Positions 7,724 through 15,462 of a DNA stretch of 44,401 nucleotides are shown here, in pieces. The translations under genes were made by a program, and so were the position numbers. Origin of the DNA: JBAZOO01 sp041648735 (GTDB lineage Bacteria; Verrucomicrobiota; Lentisphaeria; Oligosphaerales; CAITYL01); NCBI GenBank assembly GCA_041648735.1, contig JBAZOO010000033.1, forward strand, positions 1-44,401, written 5' to 3'. Under the pieces are notes generated by a model, which was not told where the DNA came from, searched no databases, and saw nothing but the letters and a program-made list of their open reading frames with translations. The stretch's first letter is position 1. Each line of letters opens with the position of its first letter.

Positions 7724-8641
7724 TTACATGTGGATGATGTTGTCGAGCACCGCGATCCGGTCGACGATCCCGACCCATCGCTGTTGCGCATCGACGACAT
7801 AGAGGTTCGTGTGTTTCTGCACGGCGAGGGCGAACACCGCCTCCAGCAGCGTGCCGTCTTCCGGGAGGATGGCCGGCCGCGGATCCATCACGTCGCCGGC
7901 GACGCAGTTCGCCTCTTTCTCAAAGTATTTCTCGAAGGGGTCGAATTCGCGGATGAAGGAGACGCTTTGGAGGCGGCTGAAGAAATCGGGCAGGCCGTAG
8001 CGGAAGAGCTGGTCGCAGTTCAGTTCGCCCACAATCCGCTCTTGGCGGTCCAGGACGGCCACGGCGCCGATGTGGTGCATCAGCATCTGGTGGGTGGCGT
8101 CCTTGAGGGGCATGTCGCTGTAGACGTGCGGCAAGGGGGGGCGCATGATGTCGCGGAGGAGAATCGGCACGTCAATGGGCAGCTCGGCGTCCCGGATGAG
8201 CTGGAAAGCGGCTTCCGGGGTTGGGCATTCCAGGAAGGCTTGCCGGTTCCCCTCGTCCGCGAAGAAACGGCTGAGCTGCGCCATGATTTTCAGGAACACC
8301 GTCGGGGCCGCGGCGGGGACGGCCACGAGGCAGAGGAGCCGCACGGGCTGCTCGTCGATGCTGCCGTAGGCCAGCGGCTCCTGTAGGGTGGCCAAGAGCA
8401 GCAGCGGCTTCTTGAGGTCCGGGATGCGGGCATGGGGGAAGGCCAGGCCGGCGCCGACGCCCGTCGAGGCCTGTTCCTCGCGGGCCAGGGTGGCCTGGAG
8501 GATTTGCGTGCGCAACGGTTCCTCGGCCACCCCGAGCGGCAGCGGCAGGCTGGCCACCAACTGTTCCAGCAGCACGCGCTTGTCGGTGGCCGCGAGGCGC
8601 AACGCGATCCGCTTGGGGCTGAGAAAGGATGCAAGGTGCAT
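7724..8641 (-). CDS. PTS EIIA (type 2)-like domain fused to a CBS pair
   Basis: A 305-residue cytoplasmic, probably regulatory protein. Residues about 1-150 match the fructose/nitrogen-type EIIA domain, including GVGAGLAFPHARIPDL with the phosphorylatable histidine at His70. Residues about 160-300 form two CBS motifs, DIMRPPLPHVYSD...GAVAVLDRQERIVGEL and DVMDPRPAILPEDGTLLEA...NLYVVDAQQRWVGIV, which as a pair usually bind adenine nucleotides. No EIIB/EIIC or HPr gene is nearby, so a sugar-transport role is unlikely. The gene is first in a two-gene operon with the ArsB/NhaD-type transporter. AGGAGG lies just upstream of the ATG, and a good promoter lies at 8789-8817. Control of the transporter by phosphorylation and nucleotide state is inference. 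Confidence 0.85.
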   Translation of the reverse strand: MHLASFLSPKRIALRLAATDKRVLLEQLVASLPLPLGVAEEPLRTQILQATLAREEQASTGVGAGLAFPHARIPDLKKPLLLLATLQEPLAYGSIDEQPVRLLCLVAVPAAAPTVFLKIMAQLSRFFADEGNRQAFLECPTPEAAFQLIRDAELPIDVPILLRDIMRPPLPHVYSDMPLKDATHQMLMHHIGAVAVLDRQERIVGELNCDQLFRYGLPDFFSRLQSVSFIREFDPFEKYFEKEANCVAGDVMDPRPAILPEDGTLLEAVFALAVQKHTNLYVVDAQQRWVGIVDRIAVLDNIIHM

Positions 8642-8788
8642 GGCGTCAACCTCCTGGCAGTGGCGAACGGTGGCGGCAATGCCGCCCAGGGCGCCGCGGC
8701 GCGCTTTTTTTGGGGCTGCCAGCCTTGGCGCTGGGGTTGGAGGGCCGGCAGCCGTTCGCCCGGGCGCGGGAACGCGACAATTCAGGAC

Positions 8789-8817
8789 AATATAGGCACT
8801 CGGCTTGAATCTGCCAA
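8789..8817 (-). promoter_or_regulatory. Promoter of the PTS-IIA/CBS-transporter operon
   Basis: On the minus strand TTGGCA (8817-8812), 17 bases, TATATT (8794-8789). The leader to the ATG at 8641 would be about 140 bases. The surrounding gene-free stretch 8642-8950 otherwise shows only a GC-rich palindrome (near 8691-8702) with T-run on the plus strand and short inverted repeats near 8888-8905 after secDF. I see no gene in it. Confidence 0.65.
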
Positions 8818-8950
8818 GTCACATGCCGACTATTTTCCCAGCCGGCGCGGCGTGGGCGATCCCGGAAAAGCAACCGGGAACCGCCCCAGCGGCGAGCCGC
8901 TGAGGCGGAGCCGGCGGGAGAGACGGCAAGAAAGGTTGCCCGGGTCTTCG

Positions 8951-11578
8951 TCAGGCGGTTGTCGCCGGTTCCGGTTCCGGTTCCGCGGCGACGACGTGGG
9001 CGGGCAGGCGCTTGTGCCAGGAGACGATGATGGCGCTGGCGATGAAGATCGAGGAATAGGTGCCGGTGATCATGCCGAAGAACATGAGCAGCGCCAGGTC
9101 GTTGAGGGCGCCGCCGCCGAGGAAGAAGAGGGCAAGCACGGAGAAGAGGGTGGTCGCCGAGGTCAGCACGGTTCGGGAGAGGGTTTCGTTGATGCTGGCC
9201 TTGACCACTTCGCCGTAGGTCAGGCCGCGCTTCAGGGCGAACCCTTCGCGGATGCGGTCGAAGACGACGATGGTGTCGTTGATCGAGTAGCCGATGATGG
9301 TGAGGATGCCGGCCAGGACGGTCAGGGAGATTTCGCGGCCGCAGAGCAGGTAGAGGCCGACGCCAATGATCACGTCGTGGACCAGGGCGAGCACGGAGGC
9401 GACGCCGTAGGCGAACTCGAAGCGGAAGGAGACGTAGAGGATGATGGAGAGCCAGGAGAGGAGGATGGCCAGGATGGCGCGCTTCTGGAACTGGGCGCCG
9501 ACCAGGCCGCCGACGCGGTAGGTCTGGAGCTGCTTGAACGCGTATTGCGGGAACTGCTTTTCCAGCGCCGTCCCGATTGCCGCCAGCGGTGTCTGCGTTT
9601 CCCCTTCCGCCGCGGCCACCACCGGCAGCACGATCTCCAGTTGGTGCTCCTCGGCCATGCCGGCATACTTGGAGCCGATCCGGACGACCTTCTGGCCGGT
9701 GGCTTCAATGGCCTTGCGCACCTCCCCTTCCGCCGGCTTGGCCGCGCCAGCGGGCAGGTGGTAGCTGTAGGTGATGACGGTGCCGCCGGTGAAGTCGGTG
9801 CCCAGGGCATTGCGGCCGCGGACGGCCATCGCGCCGAGCGCCAGCAGGATGAGCAGCCCGGAGAAGGCGAAGGTCCACTTGCGGTGGCGGAGGATGTCAA
9901 TGTTGGGATGGCGGAAGAGCTGGAGCATCCGCAGTTTCTTCAGGCCGAAGCGGGTGAGCATCAGTTCGAAGAGGGCGCGGCTGAAGAAGACGGCGGTGAA
10001 GAGGTTGGCGACCAGGCCGATGATCAGGGTGACGGCGAAGCCGCGGACCGAGCCGGTGCCGAAGCGCATCAGGATCAGGCCGGTGAAGAGGGTGGTGATG
10101 TTGGAGTCGAAGATGGTGAGGAAGGCGCGGCTGAAGCCGGTGCGCACGGCGTTCTCCAGGCTCTTGCCGTTGGCCAGCTCTTCGCGGATGCGCTCGAAGA
10201 TGAGGATGTTGGCGTCGACCGCCATGCCGACGGTCAGGGCGATGCCGGCGAGGCCGGGCAGGGTGAAGGTGGCCGGCAGCAGGGTCATGGTGCCCACCAG
10301 CAGCACCAGGTTGGCCGCCAGCGCCGTGACGGCGACGATCCCCGAGAGGCGGTAGTAGAACAGCATGAACAGCACCACGACCAGGGCGCCGGCGACGCAG
10401 GCCAGGACGCCGGCGCGGATCGACTCCGCGCCCAGGGTCGGGTCGGTGCCGAATTCGCTGTCAATGGAGATGGAGACGGGGAGGCGGCCGCATTGGAGGA
10501 CCACCGCCAGTTGCTGCGCCTCCTCGGGGGAGAAGGAGCCGCTGATCTCGGCGCCGCCGCCCCAGATCGGCTCGTTGATCCGCGGCGCGCTGTAGATGCG
10601 GCCGTCCAGCACGATCGCCATGCGGTTGCCCACATTGTCGGCGGTGACCTGGCCGAAGGCCTTGGCGCCGGCGGCGTTGAAGCGGAGGCTGACCGAATAG
10701 TTGCCGAACTCGTTGAAGGTCGGCACGGCCCGGTCCAACTGGTCGCCCTTGACCGGTTCGTCCCGGGTCTTGACCAGCAGGTGTTCGATCCGCTGCTCGC
10801 CGTTGTGTTCGACCTCCATCTCCCGGACTTCATAGCCGGGTGGCGGCAGGTAGGTGCGGGGGTTCTGGCGGAACTGCATGAGCTGGGCGTCGTTGTCCGG
10901 ATGCACCAGGTGGAAGCCGAGCTTGGCGGTCTGCTGGATGGTGCGGCGGATGTCCTCCTTCTCGTTTTCGGTGACGCTCGGCATGCGCAGGGAGATGGAG
11001 TTGGGGCCGACCGGCTTGATCTCGGGCTCGGCCACCCCCATGGCGTCCACGCGGTTGCGCAGGATCTCCAGGATGTTGTCGCGGACATCCACGACGGTGC
11101 GGCCCTCGGGGACCTTGCCGGGGTCGAAGCCGATGATGAACTCGGTGCCGCCGCGCAGGTCGAGGCCGAGGCGGAACTTGCCCTGCGACTTCTTGCGGAC
11201 AAAGCTGATCACGAGGTCGTTGGAGGCCTTGGGGTTGCCAGGGACCGCCACGAAGTCGCGCAACTGGATGCGCCGCCCCTCCTCCAGCCCCTTGGCCGCC
11301 TGCTTGAGGGCGAGCGAGGGCGCCAGCGGCCGGGGCTTGCCATCCTCCCCCACGGGCGGCTGCGCCAGGAGTTCGCGGGTGCGCGCCAGCAGCCGGTCGA
11401 AGTCCGCCAGGGCCTGCCGGGCCTCGGCCGTGTCCTGGCCGCGCCGCTCCGCCAGTTGCGGGGCCGCGAGCGACGCGAAGGTCGCCAGGAAGTCCCGGTC
11501 CTTCACCGGGAAGAAGGAATTGATCCAGGCACCCAGGACCAACCCCACGATTGCCAGCCGCCACCACAAGGATTTCAT
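8951..11578 (-). CDS. secDF: Fused SecDF protein-export membrane protein
   Basis: An 875-residue RND-type membrane protein that uses the proton or sodium motive force to pull proteins out of SecYEG. The N-terminal half is SecD: one membrane helix at 6-22, the FRLGLDLRGGTEFIIGF motif at about 135-150, a large periplasmic P1 region, then five helices with TVGMAVDANILIFERIREEL. The C-terminal half is SecF: helix near 570, the GTDFTGG motif, and five helices with IIGYSINDTIVVFDRIREG. About 12 helices are expected, as in natural SecDF fusions. It follows yajC on the same strand with an 89-base gap and is probably one transcript with it. It ends with an alanine/proline/glutamate-rich tail. Confidence 0.95.
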   Translation of the reverse strand: MKSLWWRLAIVGLVLGAWINSFFPVKDRDFLATFASLAAPQLAERRGQDTAEARQALADFDRLLARTRELLAQPPVGEDGKPRPLAPSLALKQAAKGLEEGRRIQLRDFVAVPGNPKASNDLVISFVRKKSQGKFRLGLDLRGGTEFIIGFDPGKVPEGRTVVDVRDNILEILRNRVDAMGVAEPEIKPVGPNSISLRMPSVTENEKEDIRRTIQQTAKLGFHLVHPDNDAQLMQFRQNPRTYLPPPGYEVREMEVEHNGEQRIEHLLVKTRDEPVKGDQLDRAVPTFNEFGNYSVSLRFNAAGAKAFGQVTADNVGNRMAIVLDGRIYSAPRINEPIWGGGAEISGSFSPEEAQQLAVVLQCGRLPVSISIDSEFGTDPTLGAESIRAGVLACVAGALVVVLFMLFYYRLSGIVAVTALAANLVLLVGTMTLLPATFTLPGLAGIALTVGMAVDANILIFERIREELANGKSLENAVRTGFSRAFLTIFDSNITTLFTGLILMRFGTGSVRGFAVTLIIGLVANLFTAVFFSRALFELMLTRFGLKKLRMLQLFRHPNIDILRHRKWTFAFSGLLILLALGAMAVRGRNALGTDFTGGTVITYSYHLPAGAAKPAEGEVRKAIEATGQKVVRIGSKYAGMAEEHQLEIVLPVVAAAEGETQTPLAAIGTALEKQFPQYAFKQLQTYRVGGLVGAQFQKRAILAILLSWLSIILYVSFRFEFAYGVASVLALVHDVIIGVGLYLLCGREISLTVLAGILTIIGYSINDTIVVFDRIREGFALKRGLTYGEVVKASINETLSRTVLTSATTLFSVLALFFLGGGALNDLALLMFFGMITGTYSSIFIASAIIVSWHKRLPAHVVAAEPEPEPATTA

Positions 11579-11667
11579 CCGGATTCTCCCGTCAGAATGC
11601 CATCTGTCCGCGGCCAGCCGGCCGCGGAACTGGAACCGCGCCTGGAGAGGCGTGCGTCACTCCGCCT

Positions 11668-12006
11668 TCAATTCTCGCCGGCGCCTTCCTGGATCACGGT
11701 CGCCACGGCGCCGCGGGAAATTTCCACCACCACGCCGTCGGCCACCTTCAGTTGGAAGGCCTTCTCCGTCACCCCGGTGATCGTGCCGTAGATGCCGCCG
11801 CTGGTCAGCACCCGGTCGCCGGCCTTGAGGCGGCCAAGCAGCGCCTCGTGCTCCTTCTGCTTCTTCTGCTGGGGGCGGATCAGCAGCAGGTACATGACCG
11901 CGAAGATCAGGATCAGCGGGGCGAACTGCAGGAGCATTCCCAGCCCCCCACCTTGCGACGAGTTCGCGGCGGCGGCGGCCAGCGGCAGGATCAGGGAAAC
12001 CGACAT
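11668..12006 (-). CDS. yajC: YajC, SecDF-YajC complex subunit
   Basis: A 112-residue single-helix inner-membrane protein. The membrane segment is at about residues 25-44 (LLQFAPLILIFAVMYLLLIR), directly followed by the family signature RPQQKKQKEHEALL, and then the small soluble domain LKAGDRVLTSGGIYGTI. The ATG at 12006 is preceded by AAAGGA at good spacing; a longer in-frame extension upstream is antisense to the LWPF-repeat gene and is not used. It forms the usual yajC-secDF pair. The promoter lies at 12148-12176. The protein is a little longer at the N-terminus than the E. coli one because of an alanine/serine/glycine stretch. Confidence 0.93.
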   Translation of the reverse strand: MSVSLILPLAAAAANSSQGGGLGMLLQFAPLILIFAVMYLLLIRPQQKKQKEHEALLGRLKAGDRVLTSGGIYGTITGVTEKAFQLKVADGVVVEISRGAVATVIQEGAGEN

Positions 12007-12147
12007 GGATGATTTTCCTTTTGGGTTGATGGGGGCGCCCGGGCAACCGCCAGCGGCGGCGGCCGGAGGGGAGGGCGGGGTGGTGCGCGGCGGAACCCGC
12101 AACCACAACTGCCCGCCCGCACTGCCGGAACACAAAAACGGAAGGGC

Positions 12148-12176
12148 AATGTAAATCCCCGAACCAGAGTTGCCAA
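12148..12176 (-). promoter_or_regulatory. Promoter of yajC-secDF
   Basis: Minus strand TTGGCA (12176-12171), 17 bases, TACATT (12153-12148), leaving a leader of about 135 bases to the yajC ATG at 12006. The gene-free stretch 12007-12357 otherwise contains the GC-rich yajC leader and, on the plus strand, the short leader of the LWPF-repeat gene. No structured RNA is recognised. Confidence 0.6.
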
Positions 12177-12357
12177 GGGCCGGCCACCTTTTTGGAACTT
12201 GGGAATCGCCCCCGTGGCCGAATTCACCTGTCCCCATGGGGCGCCTGCGGACTCCGCAATGCCCCGGCGGGGCGTTGCATTTCGCGGCGGGCGGAGTACA
12301 ATGGATGGCCGTTGCCGGAGCGGCAATGGACGGGCAGGGCTTTCCGAGGAGAATGGG

Positions 12358-13806
12358 ATGGGCCGGGCAATGGGACGCTGGGGATGGTGGCTGGGATTGC
12401 TGCTGGTGCTGGCGGCGGGCGGGGCGCCGGCCGCCCGGGCGGAGTTCGATTGGGCGCCCCTGGCGGCCCGGGCGGCCGCTCCGGCGGCGGCCCCCGACTG
12501 GCGGGCCGCGGGGCCGCTGCTGGAACGGCGCAGTTCGCCGGACGGCCGGTTCCGCCTGCGCGCCTTGCCCCGCCCCTTGTACACCGATTTCCGGGATGCG
12601 ACGCTGGGGCTGGCCGATCAGGATTTCCTCTGGCCCTTCGGCTTCAGCCGGGAGCGGCCGGATGGCGGCCACACCTTCGTGATCCCCTTCCTCCATACCG
12701 CCAGCGCCGGCGCCCCGCGGGAACGCTGGTGGCTGCTGCCGCTTCTCTTCACCGGCACCAACGACCAGGGGCGGCGCTATTTCGCCCTCTTCCCCGTCGG
12801 CGGCCGGATCGGCGACATCCTGGCGTTCGACGAAGTGGATTTCGCCCTCTTCCCGCTCTGGCTGCGCACCCGCAAGGGGGCGACGGTCAGCCAGAGCTGG
12901 CTCTGGCCGGTCGTCGGCTGGACGGACGGGCCGGGGGTGCGCAAGCGGCGGGTCTTCCCTTTCTGGCTGAGCGCCGAGACGGAACGGGAGCGGCGGACGG
13001 CCATCCTCTGGCCCTTCTGGCACCGCCAGGAACGGCGCGCCGACGCCCGCGGCGGGAGCGGTTCCGGCTGGCTGCTCTGGCCGCTGTACGGGCGCTACGT
13101 CCACCGCGACGCCGCCGGCACGCCGCGGCACCAAAGCTGGACCTGCCTCTGGCCGTTCTTCAGCGGCGAGTCCGGGCCGGAACGGGAACGGCTCTACGCC
13201 CCCTGGCCCTTCTACCGCCGCGACCTCGCCGCCGGCAAGCCCGAGGCCGAGGCGGACAAGCTCCAGCTCTGGCCGTTCTACGGCCGCCAGCGCCAGTGGC
13301 ATCGCGAATCCTCCTACATCCTCTGGCCGTTCTGGCTGGACGGCCGGTTCGTGGGCGGCGACACGGAAGCCACCACCCGTGGCCGCCTCCTCCTCTACTG
13401 GGAGTCCACCGGCCGCCAGCGGGCCAACGGCCACCCGGCTTGGCAGTACCGCCTGCTCTGGCCGCTGTGGAGCCAGGACCGGCAGGGTGACGCGGCGACG
13501 ACGCGGGTGCTCGCCCTCTGGCCGGCCCGCCGGGCCGACGCCATCGAGCGCAACTACGCGCCGTTCTGGACCCTCTACCGCCAGGAGCGCCACGGCGAAG
13601 GGGTCAGCCACGAGCTGCTCTGGGGGCTCCTCCAGTGGCGGCGGCAGACGCCCGACGCGGCGCTGGGCTGGTCCTGCTTCCCCCTGGCCGAGTACCGGCG
13701 CGCGCCCGCCGGCGACTTTTCCTGCAACTTGTTCAAGGGGCTGGCCGGCTGGGGGCGCCGCGGCGGGCATGGCACCGGGCGCGCCCTCTGGTTCATCCGC
13801 TGGTGA
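12358..13806 (+). CDS. Secreted protein made of LWPF(W/Y) repeats
   Basis: A 482-residue protein with a signal peptide (GRWGWWLGLLLVLAAGG, probable cleavage after ARA near residue 28). The ATG at 12358 is chosen because GAGGAG lies just upstream and the signal peptide begins there. The mature part is a chain of about 13 units, each with a tryptophan/proline core: FLWPFGF, ALFPLWL, WLWPVVG, VFPFWLS, ILWPFWH, LLWPLYG, CLWPFFS, APWPFYR, QLWPFYG, ILWPFWL, LLWPLWS, ALWPARR and APFWTLY, at intervals of roughly 20-35 residues. Many units are followed by charged turns. The regular spacing suggests a repeat beta fold (solenoid or propeller) in the envelope. I do not recognise a named family. It is transcribed away from yajC-secDF, and its job is unknown. 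Confidence 0.8.
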   Translation: MGRAMGRWGWWLGLLLVLAAGGAPAARAEFDWAPLAARAAAPAAAPDWRAAGPLLERRSSPDGRFRLRALPRPLYTDFRDATLGLADQDFLWPFGFSRERPDGGHTFVIPFLHTASAGAPRERWWLLPLLFTGTNDQGRRYFALFPVGGRIGDILAFDEVDFALFPLWLRTRKGATVSQSWLWPVVGWTDGPGVRKRRVFPFWLSAETERERRTAILWPFWHRQERRADARGGSGSGWLLWPLYGRYVHRDAAGTPRHQSWTCLWPFFSGESGPERERLYAPWPFYRRDLAAGKPEAEADKLQLWPFYGRQRQWHRESSYILWPFWLDGRFVGGDTEATTRGRLLLYWESTGRQRANGHPAWQYRLLWPLWSQDRQGDAATTRVLALWPARRADAIERNYAPFWTLYRQERHGEGVSHELLWGLLQWRRQTPDAALGWSCFPLAEYRRAPAGDFSCNLFKGLAGWGRRGGHGTGRALWFIRW

Positions 13807-13944
13807 GGCGGCGGCCCCAGCCGGGGCCATCTTGCCGGCGGACCGGCCTGGGAGCCGGCCCCGATCCCGATTCCGAAAGCCAGTTCCACGGGCTCACGCC
13901 CGAGGCGATGATCGTGTCATCCCCCGCGGGCATTCATCTCTCTC
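13807..13944. other. Short gap between the LWPF-repeat gene and the integron end
   Basis: No gene. GGCCCC-AGCC-GGGGCC at about 13813-13828 can form a hairpin just after the stop of the LWPF-repeat gene but lacks a T-run. A second GC-rich imperfect repeat (GCCGGCGGACCGGCC) follows. The distal end of the cassette array begins at 13945. Confidence 0.4.
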
Positions 13945-14004
13945 CGGGAACGGCGCAAATCTGCCTGAGCGCGGAGCGCGATAGGCAGCATTTGCTGGTT
14001 CGGT
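13945..14004 (-). repeat. attC of cassette 6 (antitoxin/RelE-ParE cassette)
   Basis: Minus strand: ACCGAAC (14004-13998), arm GCAAATGCTGCCT, loop, arm AGGCAGATTTGC, then GTTCCCG (13951-13945). The arms pair throughout except for one extra base. R'' is complementary to the cassette start TTGGGT with one mismatch. It lies 9 bases beyond the second stop of the toxin gene (14014-14016), not the premature one at 14089, which fixes the true gene end. Confidence 0.75.
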
Positions 14005-14013
14005 GTTTGGTTG

Positions 14014-14322
14014 CTATGTCGCCAGTCGGCTCCTCCACTTCTCCTGGTCTTGGGAGCAATGGAAGACCGAATAGACGACACAGCGATTCTAATCCGGCAC
14101 AAACTCGAAAAAGATGGCGACGGGAAAGCGACGGACAAGTGACCTGCGGTAGGATTCATGAACCGTCGGATAGCCGAGAGGGGTTCGCTGGATCGCAAGA
14201 AGCGCGGTCTCGACACAGCGCAGAAACTCCATGCCGAGTCCCAGCGATTGTTCTTCGTACCATAGGTAGGCGTCCGCCACGTCCGCCTTGGCCTCGGGGA
14301 GAAGGATGGGTGTCTCAGTCAT
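14014..14322 (-). pseudogene. RelE/ParE-family toxin with a premature amber codon
   Basis: The reading frame starts MTETPILLPEAKADVADAYL at 14322 and has the ParE-type signature AYLWYEEQSLGLGMEFLRCV, then RRFPVAIFFEFV. It stops after 77 residues at TAG (14091-14089). The same frame then continues NRCVVYSVFHCSQDQEKWRS to a second stop at 14014, giving about 102 codons. The family normally ends with just such a VYAVFH.SRDP..W tail, and the second stop lies 9 bases before the attC. So the TAG is most likely a nonsense mutation (or, less likely, a sequencing error). Loss of this last strand should inactivate the toxin. It overlaps the antitoxin gene by ATGA at 14322-14319. Confidence 0.85.
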
Positions 14323-14537
14323 CTCGGTTGGAGAATGGACTGCTTGACTTGATCCCAGGTTTCGCCGGAATCGGGATTGCGCAGGTAGCGCGCTTTCCGC
14401 CGGGCCAGCTCATCCTTCTGCCACTGCGGGACGGGCAGCTTCGCGTTGCTTCGCGCAATGCTGTCCCACAGATCCTCCACGATTTGCACGCGCTCCGAGA
14501 CGGACAACGTTTCCAGTTCCTGTAGTGCTGTTGTCAT
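14319..14537 (-). CDS. Addiction-module antitoxin (CHP02574/PF09720 type)
   Basis: A 72-residue acidic helical protein: ALQELETLSVSERVQIVEDLWDSI, with the pattern of the family of putative addiction-module components (the L-S-x-x-E-R-x-x-x-x-x-x-L-W-D-S-I core), followed by the conserved PVPQWQKDELARRKARYL and a short tail with ETWDQVKQSIL. These proteins are paired with RelE/ParE toxins, as here. The ATG at 14537 has GGGAGG upstream. The stop overlaps the toxin start by four bases. It looks intact although its toxin is interrupted, the expected order of loss for a toxin-antitoxin pair. Confidence 0.88.
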   Translation of the reverse strand: MTTALQELETLSVSERVQIVEDLWDSIARSNAKLPVPQWQKDELARRKARYLRNPDSGETWDQVKQSILQPR

Positions 14538-14587
14538 GCGGAAATATACCTCCCTTTGGGTTTGTGGACAATCCGTTTTCGTCTGTC

Positions 14588-14646
14588 ACCCAACGCTACG
14601 GCTCAGCGGGCGGCGGAACGCCGTCCGCTGAAGCCGATGGTTGGGA
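14588..14646 (-). repeat. attC of cassette 5 (DUF4160-DUF2442 cassette)
   Basis: Minus strand: TCCCAAC (14646-14640), arm CGGCTTCAGCGGACGGCG, loop TTC, arm CGCCGCCCGCTGAGCCG, then GTTGGGT (14594-14588), a perfect GTTRRRY core. The arms pair over 17 positions with one extra T and one mismatch. R'' matches the complement of the cassette start TTGGGC with one mismatch. The stop of the DUF2442 gene lies inside the site. Confidence 0.85.
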
Positions 14647-14874
14647 CTTCTTGATGTCAAAGATAATGGTATCCGAACTAAAATCTTGTTCATTTGGCCA
14701 CATAATTCCGTGGTGCGCAGGCCGCACCAGACGAAAATAAGCTTGGTCCGCAAGTTCTTTGAATGCCGAACCTTTCAGGTATGGCTTGACATCAAAGACA
14801 CCCGAAATGCCACTGCTGGTCAGAATGTCAATTCGGTAATCGTCCAACGGAATCGCTTTGGTAATGGTGTCCAT
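14596..14874 (-). CDS. DUF2442-family protein
   Basis: A 92-residue protein matching DUF2442: IPLDDYRIDILTSSGISGVFDVKPYL, then FKELADQAYFRLVRPAHHGIMWPNEQDFSSDTI (motifs summarised; key points are the FDVKPYL core and the W-P-N-x-x-D-x-x-x-D-T ending). Such proteins are repeatedly found next to DUF4160 proteins and are suspected to form a toxin-antitoxin-like or regulatory pair; the biochemical function is not established. It starts 13 bases after the DUF4160 stop with AAGGA upstream. The last 16 residues (SQPSASADGVPPPAEP) are translated attC sequence, so the conserved protein ends before them. Confidence 0.85.
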   Translation of the reverse strand: MDTITKAIPLDDYRIDILTSSGISGVFDVKPYLKGSAFKELADQAYFRLVRPAHHGIMWPNEQDFSSDTIIFDIKKSQPSASADGVPPPAEP

Positions 14875-14887
14875 GGCGACTATCCTT

Positions 14888-15157
14888 CTATCTCAAGGGT
14901 TCAATTTTGAACACTGGCTCACCCGCAACCGCCAGCTTCCAGTCGGTCAGTAGGTCCTCTTTGTGTATTTCGACCCAAGCCTGAACCAGCTTCATCTTGG
15001 CAGTGGGCAGACTTCCAGCCAATATGGCACCATCCTCGATGCCAACCGTCACCTGGTGCTCGCCGTATTCAGCGTGCAGGTGGGGACATTGGTGCTTCTT
15101 GTTGTCGTAAAAATACATCTGTATCAAAATGCCATAAAACATCGAGATTGTTGGCAT
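14888..15157 (-). CDS. DUF4160-family protein
   Basis: An 89-residue protein with the DUF4160 pattern: MPTISMFYGILIQMYFYD, then the histidine-rich CPHLHAEYGEHQVTVGI, a loop (GSLPTAKMKLVQAWVEIHKEDL) and a final DWKLAVAGEPVFKIEPL. The first half is a metal-binding-like cluster (H.PHLHAEY). Its ATG has AAGGAG at ideal distance and lies 29 bases inside the cassette. It is transcribed together with the DUF2442 gene. The pair fills one integron cassette, which supports the view that the two act together. The molecular function is unknown. Confidence 0.88.
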   Translation of the reverse strand: MPTISMFYGILIQMYFYDNKKHQCPHLHAEYGEHQVTVGIEDGAILAGSLPTAKMKLVQAWVEIHKEDLLTDWKLAVAGEPVFKIEPLR

Positions 15158-15179
15158 TGTGGTTCTCCTTTTCCGTTTG

Positions 15180-15236
15180 GCCCAACGCCAAGGCTCAGCG
15201 GGCGGCGCAGCCGTCCGATGGAGCCGTTTGTTCGCA
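15180..15236 (-). repeat. attC of cassette 4 (HicBA cassette)
   Basis: Minus strand: TGCGAAC (15236-15230), arm with GGCTCCATCGGACGGC, loop TGC, arm GCCGCCCGCTGAGCC, then GTTGGGC (15186-15180), a perfect GTTRRRY core. GGCTC-C-A pairs with TGAGCC leaving an extra C. R'' is the exact complement of the cassette start TTCGCA. The site begins 2 bases beyond the hicA stop. Confidence 0.85.
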
Positions 15237-15237
15237 C

Positions 15238-15462
15238 TTACAGTTCGTTCTGTAACTCATCCCGGGATATCTCGCAGTCCCGAAGGATCTGGGCAAGAAG
15301 GCCGCGGCCGATGGTTTCACCACGGTGCATGGGAACAACGGTGGCGCGCCCGTCTGGGTGACGAAGAAAGTGATGACTGCCCTTGATCCGGATCACCTCA
15401 AATCCAGAATTTCGAAGCGCCTTGATGAGTTGCATCCCGGTTGGTGCGGGAAAGGTGCTCAT
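15238..15462 (-). CDS. hicA: HicA-family mRNA-interferase toxin
   Basis: A 74-residue double-stranded-RNA-binding-fold toxin that, in the family, cleaves mRNA. The signature is complete: MQLIKALRNSGFEVIRIKGSHHFL with the catalytic histidine in GSHH, then RATVVPMHRGETIGRGLLAQIL and the final DCEISRDEL. The start at 15462 is chosen because ATGA overlaps the hicB stop (15462-15459). The longer frame upstream would run through hicB in another frame and is rejected. The order hicB-hicA is the reverse of the E. coli order but common. Confidence 0.92.
   Translation of the reverse strand: MSTFPAPTGMQLIKALRNSGFEVIRIKGSHHFLRHPDGRATVVPMHRGETIGRGLLAQILRDCEISRDELQNEL

Noticed and set aside
8691..8712. 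GC palindrome followed by a T-run on the plus strand
   Set aside because: No plus-strand gene ends here; it lies in the leader of the PTS-IIA/CBS operon, so calling it a terminator is not justified.
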